Shown here: piece after piece, positions 25,868-35,460 of the stretch
Layout of the letters: each line of letters starts with the position of its first letter
Numbering within the stretch: position 1 is the stretch's first letter
Source: Flavobacterium chilense
GTDB taxonomy: Bacteria > Bacteroidota > Bacteroidia > Flavobacteriales > Flavobacteriaceae
Assembly: GCF_001602525.1 (NCBI RefSeq)
Contig: NZ_LSYT01000002.1
Span: 248,001-312,000 of the forward strand
Direction of reading: 5' to 3'
DNA length: 64,000 bases
Translations under genes and position numbers: made by a program
Notes under the pieces: model-generated
The model's input: the letters and a program-made list of their open reading frames with translations, nothing else
The model's database searches: none
Told to the model about the DNA's origin: nothing

Positions 25868-26791
25868 TTGAGAGAAAAACGTAAATAAACTACACAAAAT
25901 CAAGACATAGAAAACAATTTCGTTATTCAGTTTTTGCTGCATGTATTCGACATGACCTGTAGCCATAACGGTTAAAGGGGCAATACTAAATAATAATAAA
26001 TCGTTGCTCTTATCTGGCGAAACAATGTAAACAAAAGCCGCAATAAAAAAGCAGGCTACGATTTTTTTGTATGAAGAATGCACAATTTGAGGTCTATTTG
26101 ACAAAGTACTCAACATTGAAACCACAAAAAATAAAGCTACAGCAACATAAATTGAAAGTGCTCCGTTCTCGTAATTATTTTTGAAATAATCGATATTAAA
26201 ATCAATTACAGCACGTTGCTGGAAAAAATCTATAATATCAATATGGAAGATTAATGATATTAATAAAAAAAGTATTGATACTGCTACAAGTGCTATAAAA
26301 GGTAAAACCCAGTTTCTGTAATCTCTCGAAACATGAAAAACAATCGATATAAAAACCAATATCAGGAAAAGAATACACCAAAATTGAAATAAAGAAGCTA
26401 TCAAAATCCAAAAAGAAGCGTCAAATATTTTTTCTTTTGATGCTTTTAAGGATTGTAGCGAAATTAATCTTCGAAGTGCCAACAAGATAAAAAAGTTGGC
26501 ATATATTACATTCGAATTATTAAATATTGTGGGGAAAAACAATATAAACAATAGGTAAAATAATATCGCGTAACCGTTGTCTTTACTGAGTCCGTTCTTT
26601 TTTACAATAAAATTAATCAGGAAAAAAGAGGCCAAAATAAACAGTAATAGACTTACTTTTTGGAACGCCAAAAAATAAGAACTCACCCATGATGGATCTT
26701 TAATTTGAAAAATAAAAAAGAAAACCAGTATCAAAATTACGACCAGGGAATAATTTAATGGCGTAGATTTTTTAAAAACACTTGTTATCAT
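25862..26791 (-). CDS. DUF6427-like multi-pass membrane protein
   Basis: A 309-residue protein with about nine to ten hydrophobic helices and few polar loops. I recall this as DUF6427, a Flavobacteriia membrane family of unknown function found near upp and purD. A YWxxxx-type glycan ligase or polymerase role is possible on hydropathy alone, but no catalytic motif is visible. Its stop overlaps that of upp by six bases. Confidence 0.7.
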   Translation of the reverse strand: MITSVFKKSTPLNYSLVVILILVFFFIFQIKDPSWVSSYFLAFQKVSLLLFILASFFLINFIVKKNGLSKDNGYAILFYLLFILFFPTIFNNSNVIYANFFILLALRRLISLQSLKASKEKIFDASFWILIASLFQFWCILFLILVFISIVFHVSRDYRNWVLPFIALVAVSILFLLISLIFHIDIIDFFQQRAVIDFNIDYFKNNYENGALSIYVAVALFFVVSMLSTLSNRPQIVHSSYKKIVACFFIAAFVYIVSPDKSNDLLLFSIAPLTVMATGHVEYMQQKLNNEIVFYVLILCSLFTFFSQL

Positions 26792-26928
26792 AAGGATATT
26801 TTATACTTTTGTGATTGTAAATATAATACTTGTTTAAAAAGGAAAACCAACAAGTTGAAAAAAGATTCTCTATTGAATTTTGTCTTCAATGCGTTAAAAA
26901 CAATAAATAACATATAATTTTATAAATT

Positions 26929-27159
26929 ATGACAGCTTTTTTTGAAGGAATACAATACTTATTCGTTAACATTTTATTTGCTCCACTTGATTTTTTACGT
27001 CGTTTGGAATTAGTTACCTGGTTTGGTGCGAATACTATTAACTGGATTTTTATGATCATCTGCGCATGCGCAATCGTTTATTGGATTAAACAATTACGCA
27101 TTTTTGATGACGCCGGAACTGAAAATCAAGATACTACAGCTCACTCTTTTTTAAAGTAA
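26929..27159 (+). CDS. DUF6341-like small membrane protein
   Basis: A 76-residue protein with two hydrophobic stretches (about 8-22 and 34-54, TINWIFMIICACAIVYWI). I recall this as DUF6341, conserved in Flavobacteriaceae next to the DUF6427 and purD genes; function unknown. Its last nine bases overlap the convergent purD stop. Length and codon use look like a real gene. Confidence 0.72.
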   Translation: MTAFFEGIQYLFVNILFAPLDFLRRLELVTWFGANTINWIFMIICACAIVYWIKQLRIFDDAGTENQDTTAHSFLK

Positions 27160-28425
27160 GTCGAAGCCAATATCTTTTCTAAAATACATCTTATCAAAAT
27201 TTAGTTTATCTATGTTTTGGTAAGATTTTTTTATGGCCTGTTGAAAATCGTCTCCATAAGAAGTTACAGTTAATACACGTCCTCCATTACTAACGACATT
27301 ATCGCCATCTAATTTTGTTCCTGCATGAAAAACAATAGAATCTGTAATATTTTCTAAACCTGTAATATTTTTTCCTTTTTCGAAATCTTCGGGATACCCG
27401 CCAGAAACTACCATAATTGTAGTAGCACTTCTTGGATCAACCTCTAAAGTAAAATCCTCTAATTTTTGATTGGCAACTGAAAGAAATAATTCAACCAAAT
27501 CAGATTTTAGTCTTGGAACCACAACTTCAGTTTCCGGATCTCCCATTCTCACATTGTATTCGATAACAATTGGTTCATTTTTTACATTGATCAAACCAAT
27601 AAATACAAATCCTTTATATTCAATTCCGTCTTTCTGGAAACCTTCTATTGTTGGTTTTACGATACGTGTTTCGATTTTTTCCATCAAAACAGCATCTACG
27701 TAAGGAACTGGAGAAACTGCTCCCATTCCGCCTGTATTTAATCCTGTATCGCCTTCACCAATACGTTTGTAATCTTTTGCTGTTGGCAGGATTTTATAGC
27801 TTTTACCATCAGTTAAAACAAAACAGCTTAATTCGATTCCGTCAAGGAACTCTTCGATAACTACTTTTGAACTCGCAGCTCCAAATTTTTCATGAACCAG
27901 CATGTTTCTCAATTCGGTTTTTGCTTCTTCCAGATCCTGAATAATCAAAACTCCTTTTCCGGCAGCTAAACCATCTGCTTTTAAAACATAAGGTGGCTGT
28001 AATGTTTCAAGAAATGCACATCCTTTTTCAACTGTTTCGGCAGTAAAACTGTCGTAAGCAGCTGTTGGGATGTTATGCTTCATCAGGAACTCTTTGGCAA
28101 ATTCTTTACTTCCTTCTAATTGGGCTCCTAATTTTGAAGGTCCAATAACCGGAATATGCTGTAGACTCTCGTCATTTTTAAAATAATCATAAATACCTTT
28201 TACCAAAGGATCTTCTGGTCCTACGACTACTAAACTTATATTTTCTTTAAGCACTAATGTTTTTATTACTTCAAAATCTGTTGGAGCTATTGCTACATTT
28301 TCAGCAATTGCAGCTGTTCCTGCATTTCCTGGTGCAACAAAAAGTTTTTCGCAAAGCGGACTCTGAATCATTTTCCAAGCAAAAGCATGCTCTCTTCCGC
28401 CTGATCCCAATAGTAAAATTGTCAT
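27151..28425 (-). CDS. purD: Phosphoribosylamine-glycine ligase
   Basis: A 424-residue ATP-grasp enzyme that joins glycine to phosphoribosylamine in purine synthesis. The N-terminus has the PurD signature GSGGREHAFAWK, the ATP-grasp core includes KADGLAAGKGV (near 145) and the metal-binding MGDPETEVVVPRL is near residues 291-303. Length is normal. It is read toward the DUF6341 gene. Confidence 0.97.
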   Translation of the reverse strand: MTILLLGSGGREHAFAWKMIQSPLCEKLFVAPGNAGTAAIAENVAIAPTDFEVIKTLVLKENISLVVVGPEDPLVKGIYDYFKNDESLQHIPVIGPSKLGAQLEGSKEFAKEFLMKHNIPTAAYDSFTAETVEKGCAFLETLQPPYVLKADGLAAGKGVLIIQDLEEAKTELRNMLVHEKFGAASSKVVIEEFLDGIELSCFVLTDGKSYKILPTAKDYKRIGEGDTGLNTGGMGAVSPVPYVDAVLMEKIETRIVKPTIEGFQKDGIEYKGFVFIGLINVKNEPIVIEYNVRMGDPETEVVVPRLKSDLVELFLSVANQKLEDFTLEVDPRSATTIMVVSGGYPEDFEKGKNITGLENITDSIVFHAGTKLDGDNVVSNGGRVLTVTSYGDDFQQAIKKSYQNIDKLNFDKMYFRKDIGFDLL

Positions 28426-28531
28426 GTGTAGTTGTATTTAGTTGTGGTGCAAAAATAATTGCTTTTGTACGTAAAAAATAATTAAATCTTAAAAAGTTGT
28501 TGATTCTTCTGTGTTAGTAATTTGATAATAT

Positions 28532-28539
28532 TATTTTTG
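28532..28539 (+). promoter_or_regulatory. -7 element before the CapK-like gene
   Basis: TATTTTTG matches TAnnTTTG, 18 bases before the ATG at 28558. No well-spaced TTG. Confidence 0.4.
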
Positions 28540-28557
28540 GTGAAAATTTATCCCTAA

Positions 28558-29868
28558 ATGATTTCTCTTTTTGATCTTTCGCTTCAATTAAATGGTTTTC
28601 CGATAAAGAAAGCGAAAGCTGAATTGGATAAAATTGTGAATTTGTCTGAAGAAGAATACTCTCTTTTTCTTCAAAATAAAAAAGAAGAAATTGTTGATTT
28701 TCATCTCAAAAATAATTCTTTCTACAAAGAATTGGTTGGAAATAAAACGAATTTAAAATGGGAAGATTTACCGGTTTTAAACAAACAAAATTTACAAAAA
28801 CCTCTTGAAGAAAGGATTTCAAAAGGCTATTCCAGAAAAAACATTTACCTCAACAAAACATCCGGATCCAGCGGAACTCCTTTTGTTTTTGCTAAAGATA
28901 AATATTCCCATGCTTTAACCTGGGCTTCAAATATCATGCGTTTTGGATGGTTCGAAATTGACTTTAACCATTCGTATCAGGCTCGTTTTTATGGTATTCC
29001 AATGGATTTTATTGGATATCACAAAGAGCGTTTTAAAGATTTTTTGAGTCGCCGGGTTCGATTCCCGGTGTTTGATTTATCAGATGATGTTTTGGAGAAA
29101 TTTTTAAAAAAATTCAAAACTAAAAAATTCGATTACATTAACGGATATACAAGTTCTATCGTTTTATTCGCCAAATATTTAGAACATAAAAATATTGTCT
29201 TAAATGAAATTTGCCCAACCTTAAAAGCTTGTTTTGTTACTTCGGAAATGCTTTTTGAATCGGATAAAAAACTTTTAGAAAAGCAATTTGGAATTCCAAT
29301 TATCAGCGAGTATGGTGCATCAGAGCTGGATTTAATTGCTTTTGAAAATCCCCAGGGTGAATGGCAGGTAAATACAGAAACGCTCTTTGTCGAAATTTTA
29401 GATGAAAACAATAATACTGTTCCACATGGAACGGAAGGAAAAATTGTGATTACTTCTTTATTTAACAAAGCAAATCCATTTATTCGATATGAAATTGGTG
29501 ATATTGGAATTTTAGATGAAAATAGTACACCACAAAAACCAATATTAAAAAAACTAATTGGACGAACAAATGATATTGCAATTCTCCCAAGTGGAAAAAA
29601 ATCACCTGGATTGACCTTTTATTATGTGACCAAAAGCATAATTGAAGATGACGGAAATGTAAAAGAATTTATCATCAAACAAATTCAATTAGATACTTTT
29701 GAAATTGAATATATTAGTGATTTTAAATTAGATAGCATTCAGATTCAAAAAATAGAAAAGGCAATTTCTTTGTATTTAGAACCCAATTTAAACTTTAGTT
29801 TTATCCGAAAATCAGTTTTAGAAAGAAGTAATAGAGGAAAATTAAAACAGTTTAAATCTTATATTTAA
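28558..29868 (+). CDS. CapK/PaaK-like adenylate-forming enzyme
   Basis: A 436-residue enzyme of the phenylacetate-CoA ligase/CapK branch of adenylate-forming enzymes. The P-loop-like LNKTSGSSGTPF is at about residues 99-110, the adenine motif SEYGASELD near 243-251, the YEIGDIGIL loop near 306-314, and the C-terminal NRGKLKQF supplies the catalytic Lys. In polysaccharide clusters CapK-like proteins are thought to activate an acid or amino acid for sugar decoration. It begins the 28.5-32.1 kb glycan locus. The substrate is unknown. Confidence 0.85.
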   Translation: MISLFDLSLQLNGFPIKKAKAELDKIVNLSEEEYSLFLQNKKEEIVDFHLKNNSFYKELVGNKTNLKWEDLPVLNKQNLQKPLEERISKGYSRKNIYLNKTSGSSGTPFVFAKDKYSHALTWASNIMRFGWFEIDFNHSYQARFYGIPMDFIGYHKERFKDFLSRRVRFPVFDLSDDVLEKFLKKFKTKKFDYINGYTSSIVLFAKYLEHKNIVLNEICPTLKACFVTSEMLFESDKKLLEKQFGIPIISEYGASELDLIAFENPQGEWQVNTETLFVEILDENNNTVPHGTEGKIVITSLFNKANPFIRYEIGDIGILDENSTPQKPILKKLIGRTNDIAILPSGKKSPGLTFYYVTKSIIEDDGNVKEFIIKQIQLDTFEIEYISDFKLDSIQIQKIEKAISLYLEPNLNFSFIRKSVLERSNRGKLKQFKSYI

Positions 29869-29911
29869 TATAGATAAAATCTTATATTGTTTTTTTTTAA
29901 ATTAAAACCTT

Positions 29912-30433
29912 ATGCAAGATCAATCTTTACTTTCTGAAGAAACTATTTCAAATAAAATATATTTTATTCTCGGTCAAAAAGTGATGTTGGATAGCGATTT
30001 GGCATTTCTTTATGATGTTGAAACTAAAAGATTAAATGAACAAGTGAAACGGAATTTATCGCGTTTTCCTATAGATTTTATGTTTCAACTAACTAAAAAA
30101 GAGTTTGAAAACTTGAGGTCGCAATTTGCGACTTCAAGTTGGGGAGGAAGTAGAAAATTGCCATTTGCTTTCACTGAACATGGTATTTTAATGCTATCTA
30201 GTATCTTAAAAAGCGATAAAGCAATTCAAACCAATATCCAAATCATGCGTATTTTTACGAAAGTGAGGCAAATGCTTTTGGATACAACAGAAATTAAAGT
30301 GGATATACTTCAGATTCAAAAGAAGTTAGAAAATCATGACAAAAATATAGAATTGGTTTTCTCATATCTTGATGAGTTAACTGAGAAAAAAGAAAATGAA
30401 AGTGAAAGAGTAAAAATTGGTTATAAAAAATAA
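29912..30433 (+). CDS. ORF6N-domain DNA-binding protein
   Basis: A 173-residue protein with the ORF6N (KilA-N-like) domain in residues 10-100: IYFILGQKVMLDSDLAFLYD, then VKRNLSRFPIDFMFQLT and LPFAFTEHGILMLSSIL. The tail is a charged helix or coiled coil. ORF6N proteins occur as phage antirepressors and as free-standing genes in genomic islands; the target is unknown. Here it lies between a live CapK-like gene and the remains of a second one, so it probably entered or was retained during a rearrangement. Confidence 0.88.
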   Translation: MQDQSLLSEETISNKIYFILGQKVMLDSDLAFLYDVETKRLNEQVKRNLSRFPIDFMFQLTKKEFENLRSQFATSSWGGSRKLPFAFTEHGILMLSSILKSDKAIQTNIQIMRIFTKVRQMLLDTTEIKVDILQIQKKLENHDKNIELVFSYLDELTEKKENESERVKIGYKK

Positions 30434-30545
30434 TTCTTTGATTTTCAAAGGTCAAAAATTGTTACCTCAAGTTTTTTCAAGTTTCTGTTTGAATATTAAT
30501 ATAGTTGGAAATCACGAATTATGACTTCCAATTCTTACAAGATAA

Positions 30546-30660
30546 GTTTTGATACACTTTAAAATTCTTTTAAACTTTGAAGAAATTATTTCAATCGATT
30601 CAGATTCCAATTTAAACTTTACTTTTGCCAAGAGAATGTTTTTAAAAAGAATCCACTCAA
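30546..30660 (+). pseudogene. Remnant of the 3' end of a second CapK-like gene
   Basis: Between the ORF6N gene and the wecB remnant, one frame reads SNLNFTFAKRMFLKR near 30606-30650. This resembles the C-terminus of the CapK-like protein (PNLNFSFIRKSVLER). The DNA shares the 15-mer CCAATTTAAACTTTA with 29785-29799. The frame is stopped at 30543 and no start exists. The match is short, so this is a tentative call. 30434-30545 has no feature I can support. Confidence 0.4.
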
Positions 30661-30930
30661 CTGAAAATCACTTTAATCGCTGGCGCAAGACCCAATTTTA
30701 TAAAAATAGCGCCCATTATTAATGCTATAAAAAGCAAACAAAATGAAGGTTTTGATGTTTCATTTCGATTGGTTAATACAGGTCAGCATTATGATAAAAA
30801 CCTAAGTGATACTTTCTTTGAAGAATTAAATATTCCGAAACCAAATATAAATCTCGAAGTTAAAAGTGGTTCTCAAGCAGAACAAACTGTTGTAAATTAT
30901 GGTTGCTTTTGAGTAAGAGTTATTTCAATT
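30661..30930 (+). pseudogene. wecB: Truncated wecB (UDP-GlcNAc 2-epimerase) remnant
   Basis: The frame from 30661 reads KITLIAGARPNFIKIAPIIN and then VNTGQHYDKNLSDTFFEEL, unmistakably the first 75-80 residues of WecB/MnaA, which makes UDP-ManNAc from UDP-GlcNAc. Position 1 is CTG rather than ATG. At about 30895 the frame breaks: the next frame continues IMVAFE, as intact WecB would, then hits TAA. The other 280 or so residues are gone; the GT4 gene starts 18 bases later. The product is certainly non-functional. Confidence 0.88.
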
Positions 30931-30947
30931 TTATTGGATAAAAAATA

Positions 30948-32135
30948 ATGAACAATATTTTAATTATCTCAAACTATTACCCGCCTGAAAAAGGCGCTGC
31001 TGCCAATAGAATTGAGCAACTGGCCTTGAAATTAGATCAAAATGGATATGAGGTTTCGGTGATTTCTCCACTTCCAAATTATCCAAAAGGAGAATTATTT
31101 CCAGAGTACAAGAGAAAGTTTTCGGTTACTGAAAAAGTTCAAAATATCACGCTAAAACGCCTTTGGATTTATCCCAGCAATAGTTCGAATATCTTCAAAC
31201 GAATTGTTTCGACATTGTCATTCTCGACCACTTTATTTTTCTATTTATTGTTTGCTAAAACACCTAAAAAAGTTATTGTACAATCGCCACCACTATTGCT
31301 TTCTTTTATTTCGGTTTTTGTGCTTTGGCTGAAACGTAAAACCATTATTCTTAATGTATCGGATCTTTGGCCAACGGCTGCCATTGAGCTCGAAGTATTA
31401 AAGAAAAATAGTATTTCGCATAAAATCCTACTTTTTATTGAACGTTTTATTTATAAAAAAGCAACTCATATTTTTGGACAATCAAACGAAATCATAAAAC
31501 ATATTCATTCAATTTTTCCTGAGAAAAAATGCTTCTTGTATCGTAACTATCCGAATCATTTTGTTGAAGATTTTCTAGAAGAAAAAGAAACTTCTACAGA
31601 ATCAATTAAATTGTTTTATGCCGGATTATTAGGCGTTGCACAAGGAGTTTTTGAACTTATTCAGCAATTGAATTTAGAGGATTTAAATGTTGAATTGCAT
31701 ATTTTTGGAGATGGCGCTGAGAAAACTCAAATTGTAAATTACCTCAACCAAAATCCGACTAAAAAGATAATCTTTCACGGAATGCTAGAACGCAATGTTT
31801 TGCATGAAACCTTGAAGAATTTAGATATTGCATTGGTTCCGCTTAAAACGAGAATCTATGGTTCTGTGCCTTCAAAAATATTCGAATATACTGCTTTAGG
31901 TTTTCCTGTTTTTTATTTTGGAGGAGGCGAAGGCGAAAATATCGTTGAAGAAAATAATTTGGGCTGGGTTGTTCTGGTAGAAAATTTCAAACAACTAAAT
32001 ACCACCTTAAATCAGATTTCTGAATTAGGAAAAGATGAAATTCAAAAGATGAAAAAAAATATTTTTCTTCATGCAAAAACTCATTTTAATCTGGATGCGC
32101 AAATGAAGGAACTAATTGAAAATAATGCGTTTTAG
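30948..32135 (+). CDS. Glycosyltransferase family 4 (WbuB-like)
   Basis: A 395-residue GT-B enzyme. The N-terminus ILIISNYYPPEKGAAANRI and DLWPTAAIELEVL are typical of WbuB-type enzymes, and the donor-site motif is in IYGSVPSKIFEYTALGFPVF (near 303-322). WbuB acts on lipid-linked O-antigen precursors, often beside wecB and other ManNAc/FucNAc genes, which fits the remnant just upstream. It ends at a strong terminator. Confidence 0.88.
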   Translation: MNNILIISNYYPPEKGAAANRIEQLALKLDQNGYEVSVISPLPNYPKGELFPEYKRKFSVTEKVQNITLKRLWIYPSNSSNIFKRIVSTLSFSTTLFFYLLFAKTPKKVIVQSPPLLLSFISVFVLWLKRKTIILNVSDLWPTAAIELEVLKKNSISHKILLFIERFIYKKATHIFGQSNEIIKHIHSIFPEKKCFLYRNYPNHFVEDFLEEKETSTESIKLFYAGLLGVAQGVFELIQQLNLEDLNVELHIFGDGAEKTQIVNYLNQNPTKKIIFHGMLERNVLHETLKNLDIALVPLKTRIYGSVPSKIFEYTALGFPVFYFGGGEGENIVEENNLGWVVLVENFKQLNTTLNQISELGKDEIQKMKKNIFLHAKTHFNLDAQMKELIENNAF

Positions 32136-32150
32136 CAATTCTATAAAAAG

Positions 32151-32191
32151 AAAACGGGCAAATATCTAATTGAATATTTGCCCGTTTTTTT
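32151..32191. terminator. Bidirectional terminator after the GT4 gene
   Basis: The arms AAAACGGGCAAATAT (32151-32165) and ATATTTGCCCGTTTT (32174-32188) enclose an 8-base loop with A and T tracts on both sides. The convergent UDP-glucuronate decarboxylase stop is at 32190. Confidence 0.88.
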
Positions 32192-33173
32192 ATTTGATGT
32201 AACTAGAAAAATCTTTATGCTCTTCTTTCGATAATTCTTCTTTAGAAAGTGATCTGAAATAATCGTAGGTAATTTTCATTCCTTCAGAACGGCTTACTTT
32301 TGCCTCCCACCCCAAGAGTTCTTTTGCTTTTGTAGTGTCTGGCTGGCGTTGTAAAGGATCATTTACCGGTAAAGGATGATAGACTACCTTTTGATTCGTT
32401 CCTGTTAATTTAATGATTTCTTCTGCAAAATCTTTAATGGTGATTTCGTCAGGATTTCCAATATTTACCGGATATACATAATCTGAATGTAATAGTCTGA
32501 AAATACCTTCTACCTGATCATCAACATAACAGAAAGAACGGGTTTGCATTCCGTCTCCAAAAATGGTTAAATCTTCTCCGCGTAAAGCCTGACCAATAAA
32601 TGCCGGAATTACACGTCCGTCATTCAAACGCATTCTTGGTCCGTAAGTATTAAAAATACGAACGATTCTGGTTTCTACACCATGAAAAGTATGATATGCC
32701 ATTGTGATGGATTCCTGAAAACGTTTTGCCTCGTCATAAACACCACGCGGACCAATTGTGTTTACGTTTCCATAATATTCTTCGGTTTGCGGATGAACTA
32801 ATGGATCTCCATATACTTCAGATGTCGAAGCAATCAAAATTCTGGCTTTTTTAACTCTTGCTAATCCTAATAAATTATGTGTTCCCAAAGATCCAACTTT
32901 TAGTGTCTGAATTGGAATTTTTAAGTAATCTATCGGACTTGCAGGCGAAGCAAAATGTAATATATAATCTAAATCACCAGGAACATGAACAAATTTGGTG
33001 ATATCATGATGATAAAACTCAAAATGCTCTAATTTGAATAAATGCTCAATGTTTTTAAGATCACCTGTTATCAAATTATCCATACCAATAACATAATATC
33101 CTTCTTTGATAAAACGATCGCATAAATGTGATCCTAAAAATCCTGCAGCTCCTGTAATAAGTATTCTTTTCAT
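32190..33173 (-). CDS. UDP-glucuronate decarboxylase (UDP-xylose synthase, UXS)
   Basis: A 327-residue extended SDR. The NAD loop is [11 protein letters not shown] (8-18), the family hallmark [13 protein letters not shown] is near residues 72-84, the catalytic YDEAK (Tyr/Lys) is near 146, and [13 protein letters not shown] follows. The SPASP motif marks the UXS branch, making UDP-xylose from UDP-glucuronate, rather than galactose epimerases. It sits convergent to the GT4 gene, so the locus likely adds xylose or a derived sugar to a surface glycan. Confidence 0.92.
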   Translation of the reverse strand: MKRILITGAAGFLGSHLCDRFIKEGYYVIGMDNLITGDLKNIEHLFKLEHFEFYHHDITKFVHVPGDLDYILHFASPASPIDYLKIPIQTLKVGSLGTHNLLGLARVKKARILIASTSEVYGDPLVHPQTEEYYGNVNTIGPRGVYDEAKRFQESITMAYHTFHGVETRIVRIFNTYGPRMRLNDGRVIPAFIGQALRGEDLTIFGDGMQTRSFCYVDDQVEGIFRLLHSDYVYPVNIGNPDEITIKDFAEEIIKLTGTNQKVVYHPLPVNDPLQRQPDTTKAKELLGWEAKVSRSEGMKITYDYFRSLSKEELSKEEHKDFSSYIK

Positions 33174-33298
33174 TATTTTTTTATATGTGTCAAATATATT
33201 GATTAAAAAATCTCTATCTCCTGACCATTAGAACTGATTTTTCTAAAAAATCAATTTTACTTTCTATGCTGAACTCCATTTAAGCCCACCAAATATTT

Positions 33299-34978
33299 TT
33301 ATTTTACGTTGAAAATTTGTTCTAAAATTTTAATAGTAATCAAATAGGTTGGTTTTACTCCGGTTGTTCCTAATCCGCCTGAAGCCAGTGTACTTCCTGT
33401 TTCCAGTGGATTATCTGATGCATAATAAGCATAACGAACTTTAATATCGTGTGGCACACTTTTTCTAATTTTTGATGCGGACTGAATCGCTTTTTGGTAA
33501 TAAGAACCTTCCATCTCCAGACCAATTACTCCCCAGGTTGATTCGTGGAAAAATTTCAACAAATCTCTGTTTTGTAATGATGTTCCTAAAACGGTAACCA
33601 TTGCTCCTTCAAAAACAGCGATGTCGTTTCCTTCAAACATAGCACCTGTTAATTCATTTTCGAAGAAATAATTATCGGCTGTTCCTTCGTTTATATGTGC
33701 CGTTGGGATCATGATATCTCCTTTTCCGCCTTCCAGAATTCCTGCTTTTCCCATTATCGAAACTGATTTTACATTTAGTAACGTTTCTTTTTTATAGGGT
33801 TTCAATAGTTCATCAATAGTTTCATAAGCCTGCTCACCAAAAGCATAGTCCATTACGATAATAACTGGTGCTGTTTCTTCAACTTTTGCCTTTGGAAATC
33901 CGGTTTTTGCCCAGTCAATCTTGGCCGTATCAAAAATCTGAACATCGATGTTGGTTCCTGATGTATCCGGCAATGAAATCATTCCGTTTTTTAAAGCTAA
34001 TTCTTCAACCTGGCTTCTAATTTCTTTAGCACCGGATTTACTTAACTCTTCATAGATGTAGAAATCTGATTTTTCTTTGAATTTTGTTTTCAACAATGGT
34101 GTTGCGAAAATAGAATTCATTACGCTATGCATATTGGCGCTTATAACGTGAATTGGACGTTTTAAAAGATTATTTGTCTTTAAAACTTCCTTGATGTTGG
34201 TTGCCCAAATTTCACCATGAATATGATGTCCTAAACGCTCTCTTAAAACAGGGCTAAAAGTTATTGTACGTTTGTTATTGTCTACAACTTCTTCGATTGC
34301 GAGTTTTCCTAACCAATAAATTACATGTAGAAAACGATCCGGAGCATCTTCAGATCCAAATGCTTCATAAATATCCAGAACTTCTTCAAAAGTTCGTCCT
34401 AAGATATTGGCAACATGCGAAATTGCTTTTTCTTTTTCGATCAAAGGCAATTTTTTAGTCTGCATTACGGCTTGCTCCAATTTCATCCAATCACGAGAAA
34501 CTTCGCCCCCATCGTCTAATAAAACGCGGTTTTTAATTTTATGTGATTCTATAAAAATAAAAGTCAAATGTGTCAGGATATCATAAATGTCTGATCGCCC
34601 ACGAGTGATTTCAACATTCATTTGTTCCTCATCGATTCTATAACAGTTTCTTCTTCTTTTTGGAGGAACAATAGCCTGAAAATGTGACTTAGAATATCCT
34701 TCATCTGAAGTTAAATTAATGAATCGGCATTGCTCGATTCCTATTGGTAAACGCTCTATAACGTACAAAAGTCCGTTGAGTTCTACTTTTTCTTCGCCTA
34801 TATTTCCGTAAATTTCCGGACGTAATGCTAATAATGATTCACGTAAACTATCGCCTGAAACTCCCATTGGTTTATAAAAACCACGGTTGAATAAATGGCG
34901 CATTGTAATGTACATTTTTTCGATTGCCGCAGATGATTCCTGCGCTCTCGATCTTGATATATGTTTGGTTTCTTTCAT
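33299..34978 (-). CDS. DUF6909 protein with a nucleoside-phosphorylase-like C-terminus
   Basis: A 559-residue soluble protein that I recall as DUF6909, unknown function. The N-terminal half is helical. The C-terminal half has KSVSIMGKAGILEGGKGDIM, a GAMVTVLGTSL strand-loop and GVIGLEMEGSYYQKAIQSA; the last resembles the EMEG nucleoside-binding motif of MTAN, PNP and AMP nucleosidase enzymes. That suggests, but does not prove, a purine nucleotide hydrolase or phosphorylase. Standalone, minus strand, no clear operon partner. Confidence 0.72.
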   Translation of the reverse strand: MKETKHISRSRAQESSAAIEKMYITMRHLFNRGFYKPMGVSGDSLRESLLALRPEIYGNIGEEKVELNGLLYVIERLPIGIEQCRFINLTSDEGYSKSHFQAIVPPKRRRNCYRIDEEQMNVEITRGRSDIYDILTHLTFIFIESHKIKNRVLLDDGGEVSRDWMKLEQAVMQTKKLPLIEKEKAISHVANILGRTFEEVLDIYEAFGSEDAPDRFLHVIYWLGKLAIEEVVDNNKRTITFSPVLRERLGHHIHGEIWATNIKEVLKTNNLLKRPIHVISANMHSVMNSIFATPLLKTKFKEKSDFYIYEELSKSGAKEIRSQVEELALKNGMISLPDTSGTNIDVQIFDTAKIDWAKTGFPKAKVEETAPVIIVMDYAFGEQAYETIDELLKPYKKETLLNVKSVSIMGKAGILEGGKGDIMIPTAHINEGTADNYFFENELTGAMFEGNDIAVFEGAMVTVLGTSLQNRDLLKFFHESTWGVIGLEMEGSYYQKAIQSASKIRKSVPHDIKVRYAYYASDNPLETGSTLASGGLGTTGVKPTYLITIKILEQIFNVK

Positions 34979-35104
34979 GCTATTTTATTTTAAAATCTTC
35001 TGTTAAAGAAGATGTATTATATGTTTTTTTGTAAAACGAAATTAGGAATTAATATTTGAAAACTTTACAAAGACGCTCTGCCTTCTTAAAAAATAACCTT
35101 AATT

Positions 35105-35443
35105 TCATTTATAATCCTCAAAGTTGACTTCTATTTTTTGGAATTTTTGATTTTTCAGCAATAATAAATTTATTTTACTAATACATTCCTGATGATCTTC
35201 TGACATTATAAATACTAAATCCCAAATGTCTTTCGAAATAGAAAAAGAACCAATGTCTGAGGTAATTTCAAACAGATATTCATCATTCATCCAAAGCTCA
35301 TTTACTTTTTCAAATTTTGGATTTATTTCTATTATTGTATTAAAAAAATCAGAGAAAAAATCTTCATTTTCAGCACCATTAAATATCTCGATTAACAGGT
35401 TTTGAGATTTATATCCCGGCCTTAAATGATATTTATACTTCAT
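35105..35443 (-). CDS. Hypothetical protein, 112 residues
   Basis: A small acidic soluble protein (start MKYKYHLRPGYKSQNLLIEI). I recognise no family. Hydropathy and a mix of strands and helices fit a single globular domain; its size and acidity resemble toxin-immunity proteins, but no toxin gene is near, so that is only an impression. It lies 17 bases beyond the GH3 gene stop, on the same strand, so they may be cotranscribed. Confidence 0.55.
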   Translation of the reverse strand: MKYKYHLRPGYKSQNLLIEIFNGAENEDFFSDFFNTIIEINPKFEKVNELWMNDEYLFEITSDIGSFSISKDIWDLVFIMSEDHQECISKINLLLLKNQKFQKIEVNFEDYK

Positions 35444-35460
35444 AAGTAAAGCTCATTTCT

